Shown piece by piece: positions 12,390-21,390 of a stretch of DNA of 64,000 nucleotides (positions are counted from its first letter, which is position 1; each line of letters opens with the position of its first letter). Position numbers and translations under genes: made by a program. The stretch lies in NCBI GenBank assembly GCA_964017155.1, contig OZ024862.1, positions 43,146,807 through 43,210,806 of the forward strand. Direction: 5' to 3'. A model generated the notes under the pieces. That model was not told the DNA's origin. It ran no database searches and saw only the letters and a list, made by a program, of their open reading frames with translations. Origin of the DNA: Oasisia sp. SBJ-2009. Its lineage: Eukaryota; Annelida; Polychaeta; Sabellida; Siboglinidae.

Positions 12390-12720
12390 ATATCCTCGAC
12401 GATGCTCCGAAGATACTGGCTTCCGATACACTACAATGATTTCGGATGGTGATGCTAGGACCTTCAAACACCTCTGGATGGAAATGGCGAAAAGAACAAG
12501 TTAGTAATGGAAAAGGAAGAGGGCAATTCTGGACACGACAATGAAAAAATAAAACTTCACATTTTGACAAATTAATGCTTGTGTTGCACTGTACACATAT
12601 TAGGTGTAACAAATATGAAAGTTACACACAAATGCTACTTTGCAATTAAGAAGAGGAAAGCTTCAGGTTGCATTTAAACAAATTATCGTTGATACTTTCC
12701 CCAAATCCATGGCACATTTC
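12390..12720 (+). mobile_element. Mutator-like transposase fragment, copy 2
   Basis: GFRYTTMISDGDARTFKHLW (about 12418-12478) matches the same DGD-containing Mutator block as copy 1 and keeps a more consensus form (TTMISDGD). Downstream noncoding sequence to about 12720 is homologous to 10665-10925. The frame ends shortly after the DGD motif, where intact proteins would continue to the block found at 17134. Confidence 0.75.
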
Positions 12721-13896
12721 CAATTCCAATACAATTTGACACAGTAGTCATTGGCAATTAGTAATATGCAGTTTATATTCGTCTATCTGTTATCCACATG
12801 ATTGCATGATGTCAGTTGTCTTGTATGAATATGTACACATTTTAATCTAATTTTTTTAAAGCAAAATCTTTATCAAAGAAATTTTAATGTCTATCTCTAT
12901 TAGCTGTGTTTTATGTAAGACAAACAGAATTTCACTTCTAGACCTTAAAGAATTTATGCAATCTATGGTTAAAATATGTAACGTGAGTGTCAATGTAACG
13001 TAAGTGCTTGAATTCATTAATTCTGGTCGCAAATTATATTGTAAATCTTTAGGTTGGTAGCCTAAGGCTAATGACCTCTGGTGATCATGTTAGTCAATAT
13101 AATTGAGTAATACAAATAAAATTACCCATTGTCTTATGACATTTTTCCATTAGATGTAATGGTTGCCAGGATAAGCTTTTAGTATTAACATGTCAACTGG
13201 TGGTTGGGTTCATCTGAGTGTAGCTTAGTTTGAATTACTAATAGGCTGCAGAGGCTATGCTCTCCGTAATAGTAGTTAGCTACAAAAAAGTTCATGTTTG
13301 CATGCATTTCATGCTATAAAAATAAAATTTATATTAATGAATTTGGGATAAAAAATATAATTCACAAAAGCACTCCAGTAAATCACTCTATAAACAAGTG
13401 ACAAGTTAAAATGCACCAATAACATTGCTGATCAATGAAAGGGAAAAAATTATTGTTGAGTTATCCTAACTTTTTGCCTTCTTTTTCTAAGGATGTCACT
13501 TTCGGGTGCCGAAGATATAAAAGCAGAGCACGAGCCAAGCCCAAGGAAAACAAGAAATACCATATGCTCAAAGCCATACACTGTTGCTTGTGAAACCTGA
13601 ATTTTACCACTTTTAAAGATGTATCTTTATATGAGCAATTGATGTTTCTGTTCTGACATTAATTTTCTTCCAGTATGTCCGATGTGCAGCTGTACAAGGT
13701 GAAGGTTTAATTAAATAGTTGTGCTTATTATTAAGTATTGTTGGATGCTTCTTTACACTGCAGATGTCTAAAAAGCAAAACAATGATAAACAATATCATC
13801 CTAAACATGTTGAATTAACACATCTAATATTGTGGTGAGGTTGTAATGTGAGTGACGTAACGTGAGTGACAATATTTTTTTATCTGATATGACTGG
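12721..13896. other. AT-rich sequence with scattered GTAACGTGAGTGAC motifs
   Basis: No gene is visible. Variants of GTAACGTGAGTGAC occur at about 12977-13005 (two), 13843-13872 (two tandem), and again at about 16995 and 17103 beyond the hAT-like and pogo-like insertions. This suggests one older element spanning roughly 12.9-17.1 kb into which others inserted. Confidence 0.45.
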
Positions 13897-13904
13897 TGAC
13901 TAAA

Positions 13905-15415
13905 CAGGGACGACAATAACGTTTTGTATTCACTGGCCCGGGGGGCCAGTGCACTTTAAAAGTTACTGGCCCCCCAAAAAAGTTACTGGCCCGAACTTTT
14001 TTGTTGTAGGAATACACATTTATACTGATAAAACAAGTACATTGTACAATAAAATATATTTCTTTATATTTAGGACACTAAAATAGAAACGGCAGCTGAA
14101 ATGACAAATAATCAAAAACGTGTTTTTGCCGTTTTCTAATTCTTTTGTATGTATTCTATCAATAAAGTTCACTTTTATATTAATTACCTACCTCTAAGTT
14201 ATTTGTTTGCCATAACAAATGAGCCCCTATCGATTGTGAAATCCATTTTTATTTTGAAGACGCAGGATATGTTCGAAAATACGCGATGTTTAGACCTTAG
14301 TAATGCCACCGTACTTTCACTGTTCGCCATGTTGTGTGGTACGAATAGAACCGCCAAACTGTCCTCTAACTGGTTACGTAGACGGCATCCCCGCCCTTTG
14401 ACCTGTATATACGGGAAATCCAAATAAATGCCCGACCGACTATCTCCTTATTTGGCGATCACCGTTATGACGTCAGCTTCGGGAAGTGTTCCGCTATGCG
14501 CGTGACACGAGGTGACCTAGATAATTCCATAGCTAGAGTAACGACAATGGTGTGGATCCTGTCGCTGCCAAACGCTATAAATTTGCCGCAAGGTGTGAAT
14601 TAATTTTAATCAGAGAAAAAATGGAAGGCGACGATGCCGTGGATAGAAGTATTTGCTGCAGGCGACAGCTTAGCGCCGACAGTCGGAGGTCGAACGGGAA
14701 GCCGGGGATCGTTGACGTTGCCGTTGGCCAGGCGTTGCGGTGGCGTTTGCGACGTGACAACTTGACGTTTTACTTATTGGAATTGGATATATTTTGGAAT
14801 AAACAAGTTAGAAAATCCAGCTACAACACGAGTATGTTTTATGTGAGTTATTACTTAGTCTATAACTTTTTTCAATATAATTATTTCGTTACTAATACTA
14901 TTATTTAGTACAAGTTCACAAGAAATCCACAAGGGGTCGTTGTGACATGCTCAACATATTTTGTCTATTAGTTTTACAGATTAGGATAGCAACAATAATA
15001 AAGGAAAACGCGAAATTCAATGACAAATTTGTATTTAGGTACCACTCCGCTATTACTACAAAATCCAAAGCGTTATCTTAGCTATTTCACTAGGGGTTGT
15101 CTGTTTTGCGCTTCCGCCTCGCGTCGCCAGTAGTGACACCGGGCGAAGTGATGGAGAACCTGCAATTCGTAAACAAGATGGTGACTAGTTTCGACTGATA
15201 ATGCGAGTCCACGCTGTCACAGATTATGTTTAAGTGTTGCGTAATGAGCGACAACTGATGGAAACTATCTGAAACAATGGTGAATAATTCCATTGTAACT
15301 TGTTGAAACCAGTGGCCCATCGGTCCAGTAAAATATGAAAACTGGTGGCCCGAACTGGCCCGACACCCTCAAAACACGCGTCGGGCCATCGGGCCAGCGC
15401 TATTGTCGACCCCTG
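13905..15415. mobile_element. hAT-like non-autonomous element with CTAAA target duplication
   Basis: The left end starts CAGGGACGACAATAACG; the right end reads CGCTATTGTCGACCCCTG, whose complement starts CAGGGGTCGACAATAGCG. Both ends continue with repeated CTGGCCCGA blocks as subterminal repeats over about 100 bp. The 5 bp CTAAA lies directly outside each end (13900-13904, 15416-15420). CAGGG termini with short target duplications fit the hAT superfamily (5 bp groups are known). The interior has frames of 118 codons (14552-14908) or less, without a transposase signature. Confidence 0.72.
14552..14908 (+). CDS. Small open frame inside the hAT-like element, unknown
   Basis: A 118-codon frame starting MDPVAAKRYKFAARCE. 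The sequence up to about residue 75 is charged and Arg-rich; the rest is aromatic/hydrophobic and AT-rich, as if reading into non-coding DNA. I recognise no zinc finger or hAT dimerisation motif. It could be the remnant of a transposase first exon or chance; coding status is doubtful. Confidence 0.2.
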   Translation: MDPVAAKRYKFAARCELILIREKMEGDDAVDRSICCRRQLSADSRRSNGKPGIVDVAVGQALRWRLRRDNLTFYLLELDIFWNKQVRKSSYNTSMFYVSYYLVYNFFQYNYFVTNTII

Positions 15416-15673
15416 CTAAACTATGTCTTGGACGGAAATTAAGGTACGTTTGTTATTAATCCAAAACTCACATCTAACTACAGTCGCGCCTCATTATAAG
15501 GCGCTTTGTTATAATGCGAATTGGATATAACGCGGTCAGTCGTGGACCCCAAATTCCTGCCGCCAGGGGGAAATGGGCATTACAGCTAACAATAACGCTG
15601 TAATTAACTGTTACTTATTTTATGAAGTCCTCGTGTTTGTCTTGTACATGTGTATCTAGAAATAATTTAATAA

Positions 15674-16228
15674 TGTCATGGACAGGCCATGAGAATTCAA
15701 CTAAGTTCAGTAACGCCACCTGGTGTTATCCATCTCCCTTATAATAATCATGTTTAATCACCCCAGTAGGGGGTGAGACTATTTACGAGGATGAACCTGC
15801 GATAATTAAAGTAATCCCAGATGTTTCTAACTGCCAGTAGCCACTTTCCTGTATTAATAATATATGTATTTAAACGAGAACAAGCTAACCATAACGCTTT
15901 GATATTTAATCTTCTTCTAAAGAGGATTTTGTATGAATATGAGGCCGATGTGCCTAAGCGGAGTAATCGGAGGTGGTACGGTTGGGAGTGGGATATTTGG
16001 GTTGCGCAGGAAGGATTGGACACTTGTCTTACCGCTGTTAAACGTGCACCACGTACATGAGTTGAACTGGTTGTTTTGTCTGGAAAGACTGAAGCGGTTA
16101 GCAAGTGGCGGAACATTCATTTACATTATGGTTTGTCCTGAAGCTTGACTGTGGGCAGGGTCGTTTGTTTGGCGAATAAATAAAAGATTGATGATACTGC
16201 CAACACTCGTCCGAGTCCATCCTTGACA
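15674..16228 (+). mobile_element. 5' LTR of a Ty3-type LTR retrotransposon
   Basis: A 555 bp segment starts TGTCATGG and ends CCTTGACA, giving TGTCA...TGACA ends typical of LTRs, and contains AGTAACGCCACCTGGTGTT near its start, a phrase I associate with Ty3/gypsy LTRs. It is followed directly by a primer-binding-site-like sequence. No matching 3' LTR occurs in the window. Assignment rests on end structure and context, not alignment. Confidence 0.6.
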
Positions 16229-16693
16229 ACTGGTGTCCGGAAGTGGGATCGCCCAGCAAAAAGAAATATGCAGACCCTGTTGTACAGTCATGTGAGCTAC
16301 GTTGTGTTTGAATTTGGCACTCAGTGAACGTGCATTTTAATGTGTAGTAGTATAAGTTGTTGTATAGTGCAGATGTATTAGCCTTCTGAGTTGTGGCTAC
16401 ACTGGTGTATTATATAGTGGACGTGTATTAAGTATTTCGTCGATTAGCAGACACCTAATTTCTCTACCAGTATGACGGACAAGGAAATTGCTGAGTTAAT
16501 GTCAAAGTCACATGCAGCGTTAGTGGCAACGTTCATGGATGCCCTTCAGCTCGTTTAGGCCCCACCTGCTCCAACAGGTAGACCGGTGGTTGAGAGGTTC
16601 AAGGTTATTTTAGACCGCGACAGCAGTACCGTGTTATCGGAACTTATCGCTCCTCCTCAGTTCGCATCGCCAGACGAGGCGCGTTGGCTCTGA
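16229..16693 (+). pseudogene. Primer-binding site and truncated gag start of LTR retrotransposon
   Basis: Directly after the LTR, TGGTGTCCGGAAGTGGGATC (from 16231) resembles a tRNA primer-binding site. After an untranslated leader, an ATG at about 16472 opens a frame beginning MTDKEIAELMSKSHAALV, interrupted by a stop after about 28 codons, then continuing to about 16690. The position and charged helical character fit a gag N-terminus. Capsid, zinc knuckle and pol are absent, so this is a broken copy. Confidence 0.5.
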
Positions 16694-17133
16694 ATTTATT
16701 TCAAAACTGTACGCCATTCGTAAGTTTTAATCAGTTCAACATTCGACAGCGTTATTTTAACGTAATACACATTTACATTGGTTTCAATGTCAATTAGTTT
16801 TATAAATCACACATAGACCGCGCAACCAGCACACTGGCTTCGGTTGCTGTTGTGGCATTTTGGGGGGCGGATGCGCCCCTGGCGGAATATAATCTATAAC
16901 GCGCCTCGTTTATAACGTGGTTCCATTTTGTGGACCCCAACTACCTCATTATAGCGAGACTTTTATGGTACTGATGTCTTTTTTTTCGTAATTTTTAATG
17001 TGAGTGACAGCTACTAAATTATATGTAGGAACTAGACAATCCAACATTTTGAATAAGTCATTAACTGCTTGCTTACATGGTGTTGTAGGCTATAAAAAAA
17101 TCAAATGTAACGTTAGTGATGGGGGAATTGCCC

Positions 17134-17480
17134 AAGAGTGTGTCAACCACGTCTCAAAATGGATGGGACTGCCTTGAGAATGCTATACACACAGACAAAG
17201 AAGGCTGGTGTCACCCTTGGTAGACGTGGACACGGGAAATTGACCGAGGTGACTATTAGTATTAAGAAACTGACAGACTAATATTGCAATGCAATCCAGG
17301 CCCACCCAATCAAGCTGCATGATACGCAGGATGCTGTCTGTGCCTCCTTCCAGCATGTTTCACTGACAGATGACAAGCCAAACCACGACCGCTGCCCAAA
17401 GGGCAAGTACAGCTAGTGTTAGTCCTATTTTCAATGGGCACGAGCTGACGGAAAAGAATCTAGTGACCATCATACCAAAC
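17134..17480 (+). mobile_element. Mutator-like transposase C-terminal fragment, copy 3
   Basis: One frame reads CVNHVSKWMGTALRMLYTQT, then GVTLGRRGHGKLTEVTI, a stop, and HPIKLHDTQDAVCASFQHVS...DDKPNHDRCPKGKYS. This order (C-x-N-H-V-x-K-R-M-G...G-R-G-x-G-K-L-T...DDx-P-x-H-x-x-C-P-x-G-x-x-S-W-C) is characteristic of the downstream half of the Mutator-like transposase domain. It begins about where copy 2 stops, so copies 2 and 3 may be one element split by insertions at 12.5-17.1 kb. Confidence 0.82.
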
Positions 17481-18232
17481 ATACCGTACCAAACGAGCTA
17501 CAATCTCCTCTTGGCTAGCTAAACTGACCAAACTCGCTTATGAATCGGAAAGAGGTGATCCTCAGACCTTGCAGTTAGCCTAGGTTTCGGTTCATGAAGT
17601 ACGCGCCCTGTCAGCTTCCAGGAGCATCTTTTATAGCGTAATCATGAACGCGATCATGGAGGCATGCACCTGGTCAGCAGAGTACATTTTCAGAATTTTT
17701 ACTTGCGCGATATTATGGTACTGATGTATCTGACTTCTTTGTACCGGAAATGATATAGAATGCCATTCTGAAAGTTTATAAAACTGTTTGGAAAATGCCC
17801 TAATAATTTAGGCCAGATAACTGAAAATTACCCACTTCCCACCCCTATTATTATCATGGATTGTGCCAAACCATGACGTATGCGCACATGCCGAACAAAT
17901 GTCAAGCAAACAAATGTCACAGACAGGATTGTCTAGTGAAGCGAGAAGAGGCCCTGCCCTGGTCGGGTCCTGGTCCTGGCTGTAAGTGTAAGTAACTGTA
18001 TAAAATTTGTCACATCACATGACAATGATTCACTGAAATTGTTTGCTCCACAACATAAACTAACACATTTTAAGGTTGACATGAACGGACAAATATACCT
18101 TACCTTTTTATAAGGCTTTTAATCATAATACTATAATTTATATTTACACATAAATTACAGACGCACTCATTCATTTCATATTTGCAAAAAGATACATTGT
18201 GATACAAGTACAAAATGACAGTTGATACCCAC
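17481..18232. other. Unassigned sequence
   Basis: No coding frame of note. Around 17790-17830 it shares GCCCTAATAATTTAG and flanking bases with 38293-38307, the end of a Harbinger-like MITE. If the exon at 18233-18322 is real this is intron 1 of that gene. Confidence 0.4.
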
Positions 18233-18322
18233 CTTTTTAACCGCTTTGGATACACCTTCGATTATGCGATCCTTCAACCGTCTACGATCGAGTACATTTG
18301 GCATTTTATCGTCGTCTTCCAT
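18233..18322 (-). CDS. Candidate first coding exon of an unidentified gene
   Basis: On the minus strand an ATG at 18322 opens a 30-codon frame starting MEDDDKMPNVLDRRRLKDR and ending VSKAVKK at 18233, followed at once by a GTGGGT splice donor. Base composition is balanced within AT-rich flanks, and the peptide is highly charged and helical, unlike the surrounding transposon debris. It would run leftward, divergent from the SFT2-like gene 2.9 kb away. No second exon was recognised in the next 17 kb, which is full of repeats. I do not recognise the protein. Confidence 0.4.
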
Positions 18323-19075
18323 ATATGATCACCATGAATTTTACATTAATAACGTCATTATTACAGGGAGAATGTGTTCTTACTCCGAGCAAATAGCTGT
18401 TTAGTTCTGCGAACGCAGTGCCCTTGCGAGACGTATTCTAATAGACGCTAATAATTGTGTATACGTCAGCGTCCTAATACAGACTGACGGATTTGACATT
18501 GTTTGCGAAATTATACCGCCATAAATGTCAGGAGGCGAATAGCCGATGACTATTTTTTTATCACGATTTGACTTTTCGGGGATAATCGTCTCGACGCCAT
18601 TATTTAGTTTCGACTAGTGTTTAACATCAAACATGGTTGATATTCTAGAACGCAATCCACCTGATCGACGCCCTTCAACAAAAGCGTCGGGTCGATCGCA
18701 ATTCAGGGTTGCATTGGGGCGCATTGCCTACACGCTATGATGAATAATTGTAATTGTTATGATAAATAATTGTAAACAATACAATTGTATAAATCCCAGG
18801 TGTGTTGTGATGTGTATTTCGAAAAGCACGAACATTATACGACGCGACGTTTTGCTTGGAATTTTTTGTTTGCAACAATTCGTTTATGAAGATCTGTTGC
18901 GAACTGCAATAGAACTTCTTCTTCTTCTTCCGAGTACCGCCTAGCTTCAACATGCTGAAGATACAGGCGGGCGAACAGGAAAAATCAGAAATATATATAT
19001 ATGTATATATTTTTTTCGTTTTGGGTGCATTGCAGTGTATCAGAGCCGTAATTTGTGCATGTAAAAGTAATGCGT

Positions 19076-19078
<3 letters not shown>
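18323..19078. promoter_or_regulatory. Possible promoter/5' region between divergent genes
   Basis: The region upstream of the candidate minus-strand exon contains scattered CpGs (18400-18700) and then AT-rich DNA with repeated TAATTGTAA-type words (18735-18780). No TATA box at a convincing distance and no initiator can be asserted. It is called only from position. Confidence 0.25.

Positions 19079-19106
<28 letters not shown>
19079..19106. repeat. A-tract (about 27 A)
   Basis: An unbroken run of about 27 A on the plus strand abuts the 3' end of the minus-strand LINE fragment, so relative to that LINE it reads as poly(T), not poly(A). It may be the tail of a separate plus-strand retroposition event. 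Confidence 0.9.
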
Positions 19107-19108
<2 letters not shown>

Positions 19109-19895
19109 AGTTATATCTAAAAGGTGGAATAATGGAAAGTCTGGATATTGCTCTTAAAAGAATCAAGGCTGTTTTTATTTACAATATGTTGAGGGAGGGA
19201 GTTCCAAAGTCGAATGGTATTTGGGGAAAAAGAATACAAGTGGTAGTTACATCTGGAGTGAGGGATAACGTAAGACAAGGAATGTTGCTTTCTAGTGACT
19301 GTGTTTGAAGGAATTAGATATTTATTTGCAGGTATGCCCACTAGGTCATTTGATATTTTATATAACATGCATAGTTTTGCATCTTTTCTACGGTCTGCTA
19401 GGGATCTCCAGCCTAATGACTGGAGCATATTGGTGACACTTGACGTATTATGGTGGCGATGTAAAACATATCGAGCTGCTCGGCGTTGTATCATTTCAAG
19501 TTTATTTATTTGTGTAGCAGTGTAAGGGTCCCAGACAGTACAGCTATTTTCCAGGATAGCTCTAACAAAGGTGAAATAAGCAAGAGTTTTTATTTGGATT
19601 GATGATACTTTTAGATTTCTGCGGAGGAAGCCTAATGATCTATTTGCTTTTGAAGAGATGCTATTTATGTGGGCATTCCACCGAAGGTCAGATGTTATGG
19701 TTAGGCCAAGATATTTAGCTTGTGAAACAGTTTGAAGTGGTTGTCCGTGGAGAATGTACTGGGTTTTAGTGATAGTTTTATTTCTTGTAACAGGGATGAC
19801 ATGGCACTTTTCAAGGTTGAAACTCATTTTCCATTTTTTTGTCCATTTGTCGAGTGTGTTAAGGTCTTCCTGGACACTAGAGGGACACTTAATGA
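19107..19895 (-). mobile_element. 5'-truncated non-LTR retrotransposon (RT C-terminal part)
   Basis: One uninterrupted minus-strand frame (stop at 19117) encodes the C-terminal part of a LINE reverse transcriptase: LNTLDKWTKKWKMSFNLEKC (thumb start), the AKYLGLTITSDLRWNAHI motif, NRSLGFLRRNL, ILENSCTVWDPYT, LEMIQRRAARYV and a final RLWNSLPQHIV. This order fits CR1/L2/Jockey-type elements. The catalytic FADD and endonuclease are missing because of 5' truncation near 19890. About 255 intact codons imply a fairly recent insertion. A second 3' piece of the same family lies at 35690-35975. Confidence 0.88.
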
Positions 19896-20279
19896 CTGGA
19901 ATCACGGCCACTGTCCAACAACACATGTGAGAATAAACAATACAATAATGACACAATAAATTACAGCGGTAAGTTGTAATACGGGCTTATGTACACATAT
20001 GTATATAAGTCCGTGGTTATATAAGTTTGAATTCCAAAGCGGCGATGATAACTGTAGCGACCTCAGTTTGTGTATTAATATACTACACAAGTTTAATAAT
20101 AAGAACTATCTTATTTGTTCTGCTTTCGGTTTAACATCGATATCATGGTTATTGCAATAGAGTTGTCAAAGAGAATGTATGTGTTTACGATGTTGTTGCA
20201 ACGTGACTTGTCTTATAATATACTGTTATATTCATATCTATCAAACATAAAATAAAGGTCATAGGCTCCATGCTCCAAA
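19896..20279. other. Intergenic AT-rich sequence
   Basis: Sequence between the LINE truncation point and the CA microsatellite. No reading frame or RNA gene is recognised. Confidence 0.5.
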
Positions 20280-20322
20280 ATACACACACATGTACACACA
20301 TGTGCACACACAAATACACACA

Positions 20323-20404
<82 letters not shown>

Positions 20405-20423
20405 ACACACACACACACACACA

Positions 20424-20493
<70 letters not shown>

Positions 20494-20496
20494 CAT
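20280..20496. repeat. (CA)n microsatellite
   Basis: Degenerate CACA/TGTACACA sequence from 20280 passes into nearly pure (CA)n at about 20332-20489, with single interruptions (CAGACA, CACTCA). All long frames read from it are repeat artefacts. It lies about 0.7 kb upstream of the SFT2-like start codon. Confidence 0.97.
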
Positions 20497-21180
20497 GCTC
20501 ACTGTATATTTTTTATGGAGTGACACATCCCAATTTTTTATTAATTTAATTTTGGTAATTATACTTAGAGCGGCTTACCGTTACCGCACTAACACGATCA
20601 CGTTATAGTGTGCTCCATGTCTTGATTATTCGTTGAGAAAAAAATGCGACGTGCATTTCTTCTGCTGTGATGTAATCTTAAATTGTTAAACCTTGCTATA
20701 CGCGGGGGTTTTGTTTAGTTAAACAGTCTCTCCTTCGATATCGGTAAGTCCATCTACTGATATCGACATGACAGTGTTGATGGCTACATGCGCGCTCAGT
20801 TTTCTGTAGAGATATATAAATTCCAATAATAAATATTTATTCCTAAAGATGCTAGGTCTGCTGCGTTAAACGAATTCGAAAAACGCGCTTTAATGATAAC
20901 AGTCGCGTACTGGACTCTTTATTTGTTATTTTCGAATTCTACGGTTTATTACTCGGCATTTGGTTGTAACATAAAACAGTATTAAACATCGCTTTACATT
21001 TGCATGTGTAAATTATTATTAACTCAGTTTTAAATAAGACAAAATATAATAAAGAATACTGTGTAAAATTGTTATATTTATTGAGAAACTTAACGAGACG
21101 GTGTTTGTCTTTTAGCTACATAGATTAATTAGATGCATACAGTTCATATGACAATCTTCAATAATATACAAGCGTACAAA
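20497..21180 (+). promoter_or_regulatory. Presumed promoter and 5'UTR of the SFT2-like gene
   Basis: AT-rich region directly upstream of the chosen start. An upstream in-frame ATG exists at 21133, but the one at 21181 (AAAATGGGG, A at -3 and G at +4) has the better Kozak context. No TATA box at a defined distance and no CpG island is obvious. The transcription start cannot be placed from sequence alone. Confidence 0.3.
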
Positions 21181-21390
21181 ATGGGGGAAAGCAGTGTCAA
21201 CGTCAACATTAGCAATTCACTTCAAGCATATTTATCAAAATCTTCGAATTCCACAGCCAGCACAAATGGCGACAATAAACGTGGTTACTTCTCGTGGCTT
21301 CACAAAAATCAGCCGACCGAAGAAGTGTATGACGACACGAGTAACGGATGGTTTAGTCAAGCTCAGAAAGACCCCTGCTTACCGAGTTTG
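21181..21390 (+). CDS. SFT2D3: SFT2-like gene, exon 1 (residues 1-70)
   Basis: Encodes the cytosolic N-terminus, starting MGESSVNVNISNSLQAYL and ending DPCLPSL, rich in Ser/Asn with several acidic residues. It ends in phase 0 at a GTGAGA donor (21391). A GWFSQAQKDPCLPSL-type stretch precedes the membrane domain. Confidence 0.85.

Larger units (their letters stand above)
15481..16965. mobile_element. pogo/Tigger-like TIR element enclosing LTR-retrotransposon sequence
   Basis: The left end follows TA and begins CAGTCGCGCCTCATTATAAG; the complement of the right end reads AGTCTCGCTATAATGAGGTA. The inverted repeats continue through TATAACGCG, GTGGACCCCAA and CCGCCAGGGG, giving ~80-100 bp imperfect TIRs. 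The TA target and CAGT-type end fit the pogo/Tigger branch of Tc1/mariner. No DDE transposase is left; the interior carries LTR, primer-binding site and gag start instead. Confidence 0.68.

Noticed and set aside
20185..20608. Cys-Val and Thr-His repeat proteins around 20.3 kb
   Set aside because: Read-through of the (CA)n microsatellite on both strands.
21133..21180. Upstream in-frame ATG of the SFT2-like gene
   Set aside because: It would add 16 residues, but its context is weaker than that of ATG 21181 and the extra residues look like AT-rich leader; kept as an alternative only.
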